Below the pieces are notes generated by a model. It worked only from the letters and a program-made list of their open reading frames with translations, did not search any database and was not told the DNA's origin. From Microvirga solisilvae (GTDB lineage Bacteria > Pseudomonadota > Alphaproteobacteria > Rhizobiales > Beijerinckiaceae), in assembly GCF_022808595.1 (NCBI RefSeq), contig NZ_JAKUCN010000004.1:1-64000 (forward strand): a stretch of 64,000 nt of DNA, read 5' to 3'. Below, piece after piece: positions 16,513-24,932 of the stretch; within the stretch, counting starts at the first letter, position 1, and each line of letters starts with the position of its first letter. The translations under genes and the position numbers were made by a program.

Positions 16513-17457
16513 TCAGCTCTTTGGAACCAGACGCAGCGTTGGCATCCCTGCTTCTGGACGCTGCGAACGCGATGTCGCCAACGCGTTTGCGCTGAAGGAC
16601 CGAGTGAGGAATGATTTGAGGGCGGCCAGCGTCTCGTCGGGGGCCTCCTCGGCAAGATAGTGGCCGCAATCGATCCCGTGACCTTCCACATGATCTGCCC
16701 ATTCGCGCCAGACGGATAACACGTCATACCAGCGCTCCAGGCCATTCCTTAAGCCCCAGAGCGCCTGCACTGGGCACATAATGCGATTTCCAGCCTTCTT
16801 GTCGGCTTCATCCAACTGCATATCGATGGTTGCGCCGGCGCGGTAATCCTCGCACATGGCATGGATGGTCTCAGGATCGGTGTAGCAGCGCCTGTACTCA
16901 GCGAGTGCATCCGCATCGAACATCGTGCGCCCGCGCCGCAGATAGAACGTGTCGGGGTCGGCTGAGATCAACGTTTCCGGGATCGGGTTCGGTTGCGCCA
17001 GAAAGAACCAGTGCCAGTAGCCCATGGCGAAAGCCATATCCGTGCGCACGAAATGCTCGTAGGTCGGCAGGATGTCCAGAACGGAAAGTGCTACGATCAG
17101 TGACGGGTGATCAAGCGCCATCCGATAGGCGCAACGACCGCCGCGATCATGGCCGATTACGGCGAAACGTTCGAAGCCGAGAGCCTGCATGACCTCGACC
17201 ATGTCGCGCGCCATGGCACGTTTGGAATAGGGCGCATGATCCGCATTTGTCGGCGGCTTGGAGCTGTCGCCATAACCCCGCAGATCCGCGCAGACAACGG
17301 TGTAGTCCTCGGCCAAATGTGGCGCTACGCGGTGCCACATCGCGTGTGTCTGCGGATGCCCGTGCAGAAGCAGGACGGGTGGTCCTTCGCCTGCATGGCG
17401 AAGGTTGATAAGGGCCTCGGATGTCTCGATCCGGCGATGTGTGAAGTTCTCGAACAT
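16513..17457 (-). CDS. Alpha/beta hydrolase, predicted haloacetate (fluoroacetate) dehalogenase
   Basis: Protein of 314 residues with an alpha/beta hydrolase fold: oxyanion segment LHGHPQTH near 31-38, nucleophile elbow GHDRGGR with Asp104, Asp128 after strand 6 and His266 in CGHYLAEE. Arg105 and Arg108 (carboxylate binding) and the His149-Trp150 pair with Tyr205 (halide pocket) are in the places known from fluoroacetate dehalogenase FAcD. This makes defluorination/dehalogenation of haloacetates the best prediction; a related epoxide hydrolase would lack the Arg pair and the HW pair. It is a single gene, convergent with pxpA. Confidence 0.75.
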   Translation of the reverse strand: MFENFTHRRIETSEALINLRHAGEGPPVLLLHGHPQTHAMWHRVAPHLAEDYTVVCADLRGYGDSSKPPTNADHAPYSKRAMARDMVEVMQALGFERFAVIGHDRGGRCAYRMALDHPSLIVALSVLDILPTYEHFVRTDMAFAMGYWHWFFLAQPNPIPETLISADPDTFYLRRGRTMFDADALAEYRRCYTDPETIHAMCEDYRAGATIDMQLDEADKKAGNRIMCPVQALWGLRNGLERWYDVLSVWREWADHVEGHGIDCGHYLAEEAPDETLAALKSFLTRSFSANALATSRSQRPEAGMPTLRLVPKS

Positions 17458-17557
17458 GAGTCGAAGTGTCTTACACTTTCACGGCCTATTCCAGTGCGGC
17501 GAAAGCAGGCGAGACAGGTTTGCTAGGCATAGTCCTGTCCCGCCCGCCATGAGAGGG

Positions 17558-18223
17558 CTACCAGGATCGACGTTCGCCGTTGTCGATGTGGATGATGCCA
17601 TTTCGATAGATCTTGAGGCCTCCGACTTCCGGGCGTGCTCGCAGATAGGCGAGCACTCCGCGTGCGCGCGCCCTGACACGAAAGTCCATGGCGCGGCAGG
17701 AAAGATGCAGGGAATGGCGGGCCCCGCCTGCCCGCCAGTTGCGACTGCTGCTGCGATGCGTGGATTCGACGCTGACGGGCCCGAACTTGCTGGCAACATC
17801 AGCCACGACCTCCCGGAGATCACCCGGCAGGCAATTGGTCGGCGCGCTCTCGCGCAGGGTGATTGTGCCTTTCGCGACCAGAGATGCAAAGCCTGAGAGC
17901 GTCCGACTTCCGAGGTTGCCGGCATCCGGCAGGCTGCCGGTGCTGGCGGGGTCTGTGATCCGGTCATTCGAGGGGAGGCTGGAATATTCGGCTGTGGGAA
18001 CGGCCTTATGGAGGGATTTAACTTTCGGAAGAGGTTTCGGGGCGGGATTGGCGGCAGGTGAAGAGTCCGGTTTGGGATCGGAGATTGGAATTGGAATGAC
18101 GATCCCGATTGGTGCCGTCATTGGGCTTTGGGCATGAGCGACTTGGGCTGACAGTCCGGCAAGGCATGCGCCGGCCACGAAGCCAAGCCAAGGTGCGCGA
18201 CGAACTTTGAATTCGGTGCTCAT
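17558..18223 (-). CDS. Secreted M15-like (YcbK/DUF882 type) peptidoglycan peptidase
   Basis: Protein of 221 residues with a signal peptide (about 1-31, AHA then QSP), a proline/lysine-rich linker (about 35-70) and a C-terminal M15A-type domain. The zinc motif appears as HSLHLSCRAMDF (His and Asp in the H-x6-D pattern, with Cys where most relatives have Gly) and the third ligand as HID near the C-terminus, with GGLKIYRNG before it. It probably trims peptidoglycan stem peptides or is a cell-wall binding relative. Start at ATG 18223, with GGAG 7 bases upstream, is preferred to the frame from 18250. Confidence 0.75.
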   Translation of the reverse strand: MSTEFKVRRAPWLGFVAGACLAGLSAQVAHAQSPMTAPIGIVIPIPISDPKPDSSPAANPAPKPLPKVKSLHKAVPTAEYSSLPSNDRITDPASTGSLPDAGNLGSRTLSGFASLVAKGTITLRESAPTNCLPGDLREVVADVASKFGPVSVESTHRSSSRNWRAGGARHSLHLSCRAMDFRVRARARGVLAYLRARPEVGGLKIYRNGIIHIDNGERRSW

Positions 18224-18577
18224 CGGGTTCTCCCCGTTTTGAGCCCCCACAAGGGAACGCCGTATGGGTGGTCCTCCCGCAACGGCAATAATGTTATTGG
18301 CCAGTAAACTGGCAGTTGCGTTTACCGCTTAGTCGCAAGTACCTATGCCGTAGCCTAGATGATGCAAGAGAGGCGTCAGAATTTTCCATAACTCAAAAGA
18401 GTTATCGTTTATGAGATCCTTATTTTAAAAGGATTTTAGCCTGTGAAAAATTTATTACTTTAACGTAATATAATTATTACTTAAACGTAACGTATTACGT
18501 TCCATGCGCTCTTGTCGACATTCCCGGCCATACACATATCATGTTGCGAGCCGTAACATCGGCGACTGGAGATTGGA
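18224..18577. other. AT-rich intergenic region with direct repeats before the DUF4112 gene
   Basis: About 350 bases without a supported gene, clearly more AT-rich than its surroundings from about 18380 to 18500. It contains a near-perfect 15-base direct repeat ATTACTTTAACGTAA (18454-18468) and ATTACTTAAACGTAA (18476-18490), 22 bases apart, and an inverted pair ACGTAATA (18463-18470) / TATTACGT (18493-18500). These may be regulator binding sites for the rightward DUF4112 gene or the leftward peptidase gene. Confidence 0.5.
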
Positions 18578-19015
18578 ATGCCCGCTGTCCGTAGCGACCT
18601 GTTCGATGCCATCAAAACCGCCGGCCCAAGCCGAGAGGATTCTCTTGCGCGCGTCGCCCTCGTGGCAAAGCTGATGGACAGCGCTTTCCTCATTCCAGGC
18701 TTGAACCGCCGGGTCGGCCTCGATGCCGTCCTCGGCCTCATCCCAGGCGTTGGCGATGCTCTATCTGCAGCACTCGCCAGCTACATCATTTGGGAAGCGC
18801 GCCAGCTTGGTCTGCCGCGCTGGAAGATCGCGCGCATGGTCGCGAATGTCGCTGTAGACACGGCGATCGGCGCTATTCCGCTGGCCGGCGATGTGTTCGA
18901 CGTGTTCTTTAAATCCAATCAGCGCAATCTGCGCATCATTCACGAGCATCTCGGCACGCCCAAGCGCGGACCCATGGAAATCGACGGCACAGCAGTGCGC
19001 ATCGACGAGCGCTGA
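18578..19015 (+). CDS. DUF4112 membrane protein
   Basis: Protein of 145 residues matching the DUF4112 pattern: LMDSAFLIPGLNRRVGLDAVLGLIPGVGDALSA spans about 32-65 (only part quoted as motif PGVGDA) and a second PLAGDVFDVFFKSN near 108-121. One or two hydrophobic segments (ALSAALASYIIW, VAVDTAIGAIPLAG) suggest membrane association. The function of the family is unknown. The next gene starts 2 bases after its stop, so the two are translated together. Confidence 0.8.
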   Translation: MPAVRSDLFDAIKTAGPSREDSLARVALVAKLMDSAFLIPGLNRRVGLDAVLGLIPGVGDALSAALASYIIWEARQLGLPRWKIARMVANVAVDTAIGAIPLAGDVFDVFFKSNQRNLRIIHEHLGTPKRGPMEIDGTAVRIDER

Positions 19016-19017
19016 TC

Positions 19018-19401
19018 ATGAGAAAGCTACTTTGGATTCTCGCCTGGACGGGCGTCGCGATCTGGTCGCTCTTCGCGTGGGGTGCTTATGGTTTGCTCGA
19101 TTTGTTCGGAGGCCTCGCCGTTCGCAACGCCGATATCGTGACAGATCATCCTGAAACGGTGGAATGGCTGTCCTGGGCACTCGCGACGTTGCGAAGTTTA
19201 GGACTGGGCGCCATCGTGTTCGTTTGGGCCTCGGTATCTTTGGTCATCCTCGCCGTTGCGGCCCTGCTCGGACGGGTTCTCTCACCTTCGCGTCAGGCCC
19301 ACCAGAACAGCCAGTGGCGTGATTTCCCTGAAAGGGCAGGCGGTCCCGATACCAATCTGCCACATCTCAGAACGCCGCCGCGTCAAATCGAGCGACGTTG
19401 A
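19018..19401 (+). CDS. Hypothetical membrane protein
   Basis: Protein of 127 residues that I do not recognise. It has two hydrophobic spans (about 4-32 and 62-89) separated by a short polar loop, and a charged C-terminal tail of about 38 residues rich in Arg, Gln and Pro. It follows the DUF4112 gene by 2 bases and shares its terminator, so it is probably a functional partner of that membrane protein. Confidence 0.65.
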   Translation: MRKLLWILAWTGVAIWSLFAWGAYGLLDLFGGLAVRNADIVTDHPETVEWLSWALATLRSLGLGAIVFVWASVSLVILAVAALLGRVLSPSRQAHQNSQWRDFPERAGGPDTNLPHLRTPPRQIERR

Positions 19402-19417
19402 GAAACGAGGCAAGAAG

Positions 19418-19450
19418 AGAAAAGCGCGGTCATGAACCGCGCTTTTTCTT
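19418..19450. terminator. Bidirectional rho-independent terminator
   Basis: Stem AAAGCGCGGT / ACCGCGCTTT with loop CATGA, T-run TTTTTCTTTTT on the + strand and A-rich flank on the other side. It sits between the DUF4112 unit and the convergent amino acid ABC operon. Confidence 0.8.
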
Positions 19451-19451
19451 T

Positions 19452-20246
19452 TTACCGATGAGTGGAGATGAACTGCTTGAAGCGTTCCGATTTCGGAGCG
19501 CCGAACACCTCTGCGGGCGGTCCTTCCTCTTCCACCACACCCTTGTGCAGGAACACCACGCGGTTCGACACGTCGCGGGCAAAGCCCATCTCGTGCGTTA
19601 CGACCAGCATGGTGCGGCCTTCTTCCGCGAGTGAGCGCATCACACGCAGCACTTCGCCCACAAGTTCAGGGTCGAGGGCAGAGGTCGGCTCGTCGAAGAG
19701 CATCACGTCAGGGCGCATGGCCAGCGCGCGCGCGATCGCCGCGCGCTGCTGCTGGCCGCCGGACAGGTGAGAAGGATATTGGTTGCGCTTGTCGGCGATG
19801 CCGACCTTCGCGAGCAGTTCTTCCGCTTCGGCGATGCACTCCGCTTTCGGACGCTTCTGCACATGGACAGGCGCTTCGATAACGTTCTCCAGGATCGTCA
19901 TGTGAGACCAGAGATTGAAGCTCTGGAACACCATGGCGACACGAGACCGTATACGGTCGACCTGATGCTGATCCTCCGGCATCATGCCCTTGCGGCTTTT
20001 CTTCAGCCTGATCGTCTCGCCTCCGATGGTGATATCGCCGCCATCGGGCACCTCGAGCATGTTGATGCAGCGAAGCATGGTCGACTTGCCGGAGCCGGAG
20101 GCGCCAAGGATCGAGATCACGTCACCCTCGTTGGCGCTCAAGGAAACGCCCTTGAGAACTTCGAGCGGGCCGAAGTTTTTGCGCAGATTGCTGATCGAAA
20201 CAGCAGGAACGGTCTGAGAAGACAAAGGCAAAACTCCGTTAGACAT
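19452..20246 (-). CDS. Polar amino acid ABC transporter ATP-binding protein (HisP type)
   Basis: Cytoplasmic ATPase of 264 residues. Walker [10 protein letters not shown] is near 48-56, the signature [16 protein letters not shown] near 165, Walker [15 protein letters not shown] follows and the switch is VTHEMGFAR. Length and motifs are those of HisP/GlnQ-type ATPases. It is the last gene of the import operon and overlaps the permease gene by 8 bases. With two permeases and three binding proteins upstream, it probably energises uptake of basic or other polar amino acids. Confidence 0.9.
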   Translation of the reverse strand: MSNGVLPLSSQTVPAVSISNLRKNFGPLEVLKGVSLSANEGDVISILGASGSGKSTMLRCINMLEVPDGGDITIGGETIRLKKSRKGMMPEDQHQVDRIRSRVAMVFQSFNLWSHMTILENVIEAPVHVQKRPKAECIAEAEELLAKVGIADKRNQYPSHLSGGQQQRAAIARALAMRPDVMLFDEPTSALDPELVGEVLRVMRSLAEEGRTMLVVTHEMGFARDVSNRVVFLHKGVVEEEGPPAEVFGAPKSERFKQFISTHR

Positions 20247-20964
20247 GCGCAGCCTCCAGGCGCGGCTCGATGGCCGGCGGGCGGCGAAGATGAGGCGAGA
20301 GCCACCATTCGATGGCCATGATGATGCGCGTGATGATGAAGTTCATGACGAGATAGATCACACCGGCGACAACGAAGACTTCAACGGCGCGGAAGGTTTG
20401 AGAGATCATCTTCGCGGCAAGTCCCGTAACTTCCATCATGGTGATGACGGAAGCGAGCGATGTGGCCTTCACCATCAGAATGATCTCGCTGCCATAGGCA
20501 GGAAGCGCCTGGCGCACGGCGATCGGGAAGATGATGCGGCGGAAGAGTAGGAAGCCCGACATGCCACAAGCGCGCGCGGCCTCGACCTGATGGTGAGGAA
20601 CGGCTTGCAGACCACCGCGAATGATCTCGCTGCCATAGGCCGCTGTGTTCATGGTCAGAGCAAGAACCGCACACCAGTAAGGTTCACGGAAAAAGCCCCA
20701 AAGGCCGAGAGCATCCAGTGTCGGACGGAACTGGCCGAGGCCGTAATAGATCAGGAAGATCTGCACGAGCAGAGGCGTTCCGCGAAATACGAAGACATAA
20801 GCCTGCGCCGGCCAGTCGAGCACCTTGATGTTCGACATGCGCATGAGCGCGAGCAGCATCGCGAAGATCGCGCCGAACGCGATCGACGTGAAGGCGAGGT
20901 TGAGCGTGAGCGGAACGCCGGCGATGAGACGCAGGAACGCTTCCTGCATGAAGGCGAAATCCAT
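20239..20964 (-). CDS. Polar amino acid ABC transporter permease (HisM type)
   Basis: Inner-membrane permease of 241 residues. [19 protein letters not shown] is the first span, [15 protein letters not shown] the conserved early segment and [20 protein letters not shown] the EAA loop. Length is typical for HisM/ArtM permeases. Its start overlaps the stop of the upstream permease gene by one base, and its end overlaps the ATPase gene by 8 bases. Confidence 0.88.
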   Translation of the reverse strand: MDFAFMQEAFLRLIAGVPLTLNLAFTSIAFGAIFAMLLALMRMSNIKVLDWPAQAYVFVFRGTPLLVQIFLIYYGLGQFRPTLDALGLWGFFREPYWCAVLALTMNTAAYGSEIIRGGLQAVPHHQVEAARACGMSGFLLFRRIIFPIAVRQALPAYGSEIILMVKATSLASVITMMEVTGLAAKMISQTFRAVEVFVVAGVIYLVMNFIITRIIMAIEWWLSPHLRRPPAIEPRLEAAHV

Positions 20965-21686
20965 CAGGAAGCCCTCCGCATGCCGCGCAGCGAATAGGTT
21001 TCCGCACGCTGGAAGAAATAGGTCGAAACAACGGTGATTACGAGATAGAGCATCGCTGCCGTGATGTAGAAATCGAAGGGGCGGCGCGTGGACCCTGCCG
21101 CGACCTGCGACTGGCGCAGCAATTCGACCAAGCCCGTGACCGAGATCAGTGCGGATTCTTTCAGTACCAGCTGCCAGGTATTGCCGAGGCCTGGAATTGC
21201 ATAGCGCAGGACCTGTGGCGCGATGATGCGCCGGAACATCAGCCAGCGATGCATGCCGACCGAGCGCGCGGCTTCCAATTCGCCGCGGCTTACCACCTGA
21301 TAGGCACCGCGGAACACTTCCGCCTGATAGGCGCCTGAGACGATGCCGATGGCCATGGCGCCCGAGGCGAAGGCCGGCACGCCGATGAAGCCATCCGCTC
21401 CGAAAAGGCTGCCGATGGCGCCGAGCGCCGCGCTGCCACCGAAATAGAACAGGTAGATCACGAGAAGATCGGGAATGCCGCGCAGGATGGTGGTGTAGCC
21501 GTCAGCCAGCCAGCGCACCGGCGCATTGCCACCGATCTTTCCCCAGGCCACGAAGGTTCCGACAATGGCGCCCGCGAGGAAGCCGCAGGTGGCGACCGCA
21601 ATCGTCATGCCCGTTGCCGTGAGAAGAGCCCATCCCCAGCCATTGGGGCCGAACCCGACGAGTTCGAAATAGCTCAATTGTTGCAC
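20964..21686 (-). CDS. Polar amino acid ABC transporter permease (HisQ type)
   Basis: Inner-membrane permease of 240 residues, partner of the HisM-type protein. RGIPDLLVIYLFYFGG is the HisQ counterpart of the conserved early segment and EAARSVGMHRWLMFRRI the EAA loop. The start is GTG at 21686 with only a weak ribosome site. The first binding-protein gene ends 139 bases upstream with no clear terminator in the right direction, so read-through is likely. Confidence 0.88.
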   Translation of the reverse strand: MQQLSYFELVGFGPNGWGWALLTATGMTIAVATCGFLAGAIVGTFVAWGKIGGNAPVRWLADGYTTILRGIPDLLVIYLFYFGGSAALGAIGSLFGADGFIGVPAFASGAMAIGIVSGAYQAEVFRGAYQVVSRGELEAARSVGMHRWLMFRRIIAPQVLRYAIPGLGNTWQLVLKESALISVTGLVELLRQSQVAAGSTRRPFDFYITAAMLYLVITVVSTYFFQRAETYSLRGMRRAS

Positions 21687-21825
21687 GCTTTAACTTTCTT
21701 GACTATGCGCGCTCTCTAAAGCGGAAAGCGGGCCGTTTCCTCATATTATTCACCCGGCTTTGCCGGTGTCTGCTCCCCAGAACAGCAGGGCCATGCCGGG
21801 GAGCGGTATTTTTTTCGCTCTCTTG

Positions 21826-22671
21826 TCAGGTTTGCGGCGTCATGTCGATCTTGAACCACTTCTGGGTGAGCTTTTGCACCGTTCCATCGGTGATGGCGGC
21901 CTGAATGGCCTGATCGAACATGGTCTTGAGTTCGGCATCGTCCTTGCGAAGGCCGACCGCCACGCCCCGCCCGAGAACGTCGCCGCTGATCGCACCGCCG
22001 ACGATCTCCATGTCCTTGAATTCGGGCTTCTCAGTGGAGGCCTTCAGGGAGGAATGCGCCGCGAAGATCGCGTCCAGACGGCCTGCGGCAAGGTCGAGGT
22101 CGTGCTGCTCGGTGGTCTTGTATTCGCGAATCGTCACCGTGTCCTTCAAGTACTTCTCGAGAAACTGGGCATTGACGGTTGAGCCCTGCGTGCCAACGGT
22201 CTTGCCCTTCAGCATCGGCTTCCAGTCCTCGATCATCTTCTTGGCGGCATCGGGATCCTTGTCGAGGCTCAGGCGCTGGCCCTGGCCTGCGAGCTTCTCG
22301 AGGGGAGAGCCTTTGAGAACGCCCCAGCCATGCGGGCCGGAGGCATAGGGGCGCGAGAAGTTGATAGTCTCCAGCCGCTTCTCCGTGATGTTCATGCCAG
22401 CCATGATGGCATCGTATTTCTTGGCATTGAGCGCCGGGATGATGCCGTCCCAATCCTGGGACACGATCTCGCATTTCACCTTCATGCGTGCGCACAGGTC
22501 GTTGGCGAGGTCGATCTCGAATCCTTCGAGCTTGCCGCCGGCGCCTGTGAAGTTCCACGGTGCATAGGCGCCTTCGGTCGCGATCTTGATGGTCTTCTCT
22601 TGAGCCGAAGCCACACCCACGGAAAGTGTGGTGGCCAGCAGGGTGAGACCCAGTGCCTTGAGTATCCTCAT
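21826..22671 (-). CDS. Polar amino acid ABC transporter substrate-binding protein, paralogue 1
   Basis: Periplasmic binding protein of 281 residues (SBP family 3, lysine/arginine/ornithine-histidine type). A signal peptide ends at ASA (about residue 23), followed by EKTIKIATEGAYAPWNF. Ligand-site stretches are FEIDLANDLC, QDWDGIIPAL, MAGMNITEKR and GTQGSTVNAQ. It is closest to the permease genes and the most diverged of three tandem paralogues; RPYASGPHGW replaces the corresponding LPYASGPNGF of paralogue 2. AGGGGAACG precedes the start, a leader shared with the other copies. Confidence 0.9.
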   Translation of the reverse strand: MRILKALGLTLLATTLSVGVASAQEKTIKIATEGAYAPWNFTGAGGKLEGFEIDLANDLCARMKVKCEIVSQDWDGIIPALNAKKYDAIMAGMNITEKRLETINFSRPYASGPHGWGVLKGSPLEKLAGQGQRLSLDKDPDAAKKMIEDWKPMLKGKTVGTQGSTVNAQFLEKYLKDTVTIREYKTTEQHDLDLAAGRLDAIFAAHSSLKASTEKPEFKDMEIVGGAISGDVLGRGVAVGLRKDDAELKTMFDQAIQAAITDGTVQKLTQKWFKIDMTPQT

Positions 22672-22842
22672 CGTCGTTCCCCTGGTCAGCTTTAACTGAT
22701 CCTTTTACCCCCTGGCAGGCCACGACAGCTCGCCAGGCGATCTCTCAAGGTAACAGCCAAAAGCGAAGCCGGCGCAAGGCCTAATCCTGCCGAATCAACG
22801 GGCTGGATTGGCGTTTTCGGTCGCAGTTGATCCGTTTTCATA

Positions 22843-22872
22843 CAAAAAAGGCGCGGCCTGAGCCGCGCCTTG
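22843..22872 (-). terminator. Rho-independent terminator after binding-protein paralogue 2
   Basis: On the minus strand, stem AAGGCGCGGC / GCCGCGCCTT region followed by TTTTTTGTA. It separates paralogue 2 from paralogue 1 and should lower read-through from the second gene into the transporter genes. Confidence 0.75.
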
Positions 22873-22888
22873 ATGAAGATAGGAAGGA

Positions 22889-23737
22889 TCAGCCTTTCGG
22901 CGAGATGTCGATCTTGAACCACTTCTCAGACAGCTTCTTCACGGTACCGTCCTGGACGGCAGCCTGGATGGCGTCATCGAAAGCCTTCTTCAGCTCGGTG
23001 TCTTCCTTGCGCAGGCCGATGCCGACGCCTTCGCCGAGCAAGCCGCCGCTCATGGCGGGGCCGACGAGAACGTAATCCTTGCTGAACTCGGGCTTCTCGA
23101 GCGTGCCGATGAGCGCCGTGGAATCCGCCAGAACCGCGTCAATGCGGCCGGCGGCGAGGTCGAGGTCATGGGCCTCGGTGGTCTTGTACTCGCGGATCTC
23201 GGCGGCGCCCTTGTAGTACTTGTCGGCGAAGTTCGCGTGAATGGTCGAGCCCTGGACGCCGATGGACTTGCCCTTCAGGAGAGGCTTCACAGCCTCGATA
23301 GCCTTCTCTGCGGCTTCCTTCTGCGTGGCGAGGTTGAAGGTCTGGCCCGTGCCCGGCATCTTGGCGAGCGGCGAAGACTTGGCAACGAGGAAACCGTTGG
23401 GGCCGCTGGCATAGGGAAGGGAGAAGTTGATGGTCTTCTTGCGCTCGTCGGTGATGCTCATGCCGGCGACGATGGCGTCGTACTTCTTGGCCGTCAGAGC
23501 GGGAATGATGCCGTCCCAATCCTGAGCCACGATCTCGCACTTGGCCTTCATGCGGTTGCAAAGCTCGTTGGCGATATCGACGTCGAAGCCTTCGAGCTTG
23601 CCGCCAGCGCCCGTGAAGTTCCACGGAGCGTAAGCGCCTTCAGTCGCGATCTTGATGGTCTTCTGCTGGGCCGAAGCTCCGCCAACAGCGAGAGCCGTAC
23701 CAATAATGGCCAGGCCAACAGTTTTAGCGATTGTCAT
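22889..23737 (-). CDS. Polar amino acid ABC transporter substrate-binding protein, paralogue 2
   Basis: Periplasmic binding protein of 282 residues, SBP family 3. Signal peptide to about residue 23 (GGASA then QQK), mature start QKTIKIATEGAYAPWNF, then FDVDIANELC, QDWDGIIPAL, SITDERKKT, GVQGSTIHAN and LDLAAGRIDAV. Start at ATG 23737 (AAGGGAACG upstream) rather than the frame from 23869, whose extra 44 residues precede a normal signal peptide. It is very similar to paralogue 3 over its whole length. Terminators on both sides indicate separate expression. Confidence 0.9.
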   Translation of the reverse strand: MTIAKTVGLAIIGTALAVGGASAQQKTIKIATEGAYAPWNFTGAGGKLEGFDVDIANELCNRMKAKCEIVAQDWDGIIPALTAKKYDAIVAGMSITDERKKTINFSLPYASGPNGFLVAKSSPLAKMPGTGQTFNLATQKEAAEKAIEAVKPLLKGKSIGVQGSTIHANFADKYYKGAAEIREYKTTEAHDLDLAAGRIDAVLADSTALIGTLEKPEFSKDYVLVGPAMSGGLLGEGVGIGLRKEDTELKKAFDDAIQAAVQDGTVKKLSEKWFKIDISPKG

Positions 23738-23934
23738 AGTCGTTCCCTTGTTTTTGAGGCTCGGATACACCTTGAGCCTGTTGCTCGCAGCCTTCTTGAG
23801 GCCGCTCCGGAAGGAAGTAACGGCCAATCTCAGAAAAAAGGCAAGGGGCGCTTGAGGGGCCTTGCACAAGAGCCGGTCTGCAGGGCTAAGTCCAAGGTAG
23901 AGCTTGCCAAATCGCGCCCGAGCAGAGGCGGCTT

Positions 23935-23968
23935 AAAAAGGAAAAGGCGCGGCTGGCGCCGCGCCCTT
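23935..23968 (-). terminator. Rho-independent terminator after binding-protein paralogue 3
   Basis: Stem GGCGCGGC (23946-23953) / GCCGCGCC (23958-23965) with a 4-base loop; on the minus strand it is followed by TTTTCCTTTTT. It separates paralogue 3 from paralogue 2. Confidence 0.75.
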
Positions 23969-23979
23969 CCGGTTGGAGA

Positions 23980-24828
23980 TCAGCTCCGGGGTGTGATGTC
24001 GACCTTGAACCACTTCAGGGCCAGGGTCTTGAGCGTGCCGTCCTTGATGGCGCCCTGAATGGCTTCGTTGAAAGCCTTCTTCAGCTCCTGGTCTTCCTTG
24101 CGCAGACCAACGCCGACGCCCAGGCCGAGCATGCCGCCCGTGACGGAGGGGCCGACGAGAACGTAATCCTTGCTGAACTCGGGCTTTTCAAGGGTGCCGA
24201 TGATGCTGGTGGCATCGCCAAGAACCACGTCGACACGGCCGGCGGCGAGGTCGAGGTCATGGGCCTCGGTGGACTTGTACTCACGGATATCGACCGTACC
24301 TTTCAGATACTTGTCGGCATAAGCGGAGTGGATGGTCGATCCTTGAACGCCAAGCGTCTTGCCTTTCAGCAGCGCCTTGGTTGCCTCGATGGCCTTCTCG
24401 GCGGCAGCCTGCTGCGTGCCGAGGTTATACGACTCGCCCGTGCCGGGCATCTTGGCGAGCGGCGAAGACTTGGGAACGAGGAAGCCGTTTGGTGAATCAC
24501 CGTATGGGCCTGCGAAATCGATGGTCTTCTTGCGCTCGTCGGTGATGCTCATGCCGGCCATGATGGCGTCGTACTTCTTTGCGGTGAGCGCGGGAATAAT
24601 GCCGTCCCAATCCTGTGCCACGATCTCGCAGGTCACTTTCATGCGGGCGCAGAGATCCTTGGCCAGTTCGATCTCGAAGCCGTCGAGCTTTCCATCCGGT
24701 GTTGTGAAGTTATAGGGAGCATAAGCTCCTTCGGTCGCAATCTTGATGGTCTTCTGCTGAGCGACCGCGCTCCCGGTCACGAGGGCCGAGCCGAGGAGGG
24801 CCAAGCCGAGGGTCTTTGCGAAATTCAT
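23980..24828 (-). CDS. Polar amino acid ABC transporter substrate-binding protein, paralogue 3
   Basis: Periplasmic binding protein of 282 residues, SBP family 3, the same length as paralogue 2. Signal peptide to about residue 23 (SAVA then QQK), followed by QKTIKIATEGAYAPYNF, FEIELAKDLC, QDWDGIIPAL and SITDERKKT. It differs at likely ligand-pocket positions, for example GPYGDSPNGF and TPDGKL. Start at ATG 24828: the AAGGGA site sits 6-8 bases upstream of it and abuts the alternative ATG at 24834; paralogue 2 has the same leader spacing. Confidence 0.9.
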   Translation of the reverse strand: MNFAKTLGLALLGSALVTGSAVAQQKTIKIATEGAYAPYNFTTPDGKLDGFEIELAKDLCARMKVTCEIVAQDWDGIIPALTAKKYDAIMAGMSITDERKKTIDFAGPYGDSPNGFLVPKSSPLAKMPGTGESYNLGTQQAAAEKAIEATKALLKGKTLGVQGSTIHSAYADKYLKGTVDIREYKSTEAHDLDLAAGRVDVVLGDATSIIGTLEKPEFSKDYVLVGPSVTGGMLGLGVGVGLRKEDQELKKAFNEAIQGAIKDGTLKTLALKWFKVDITPRS

Positions 24829-24846
24829 AGCCATTCCCTTGAATGC

Positions 24847-24898
24847 GGCCCGTGCTTTTGCCGGGCCTTATTGCCTGCTGCCATGAGGCTGCAGGCAA
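24847..24898 (-). terminator. Hairpins after the FAH-family gene
   Basis: Two stems: TTGCCTGC (24871-24878) / GCAGGCAA (24891-24898) and GGCCCG (24847-24852) / CGGGCC (24862-24867). No long U-tract follows, so termination is only plausible. They separate the FAH-family gene from binding-protein paralogue 3. Confidence 0.4.
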
Positions 24899-24932
24899 CT
24901 ATGTTTCGCGGAATGGCAGAAAGGCAAGAGGG

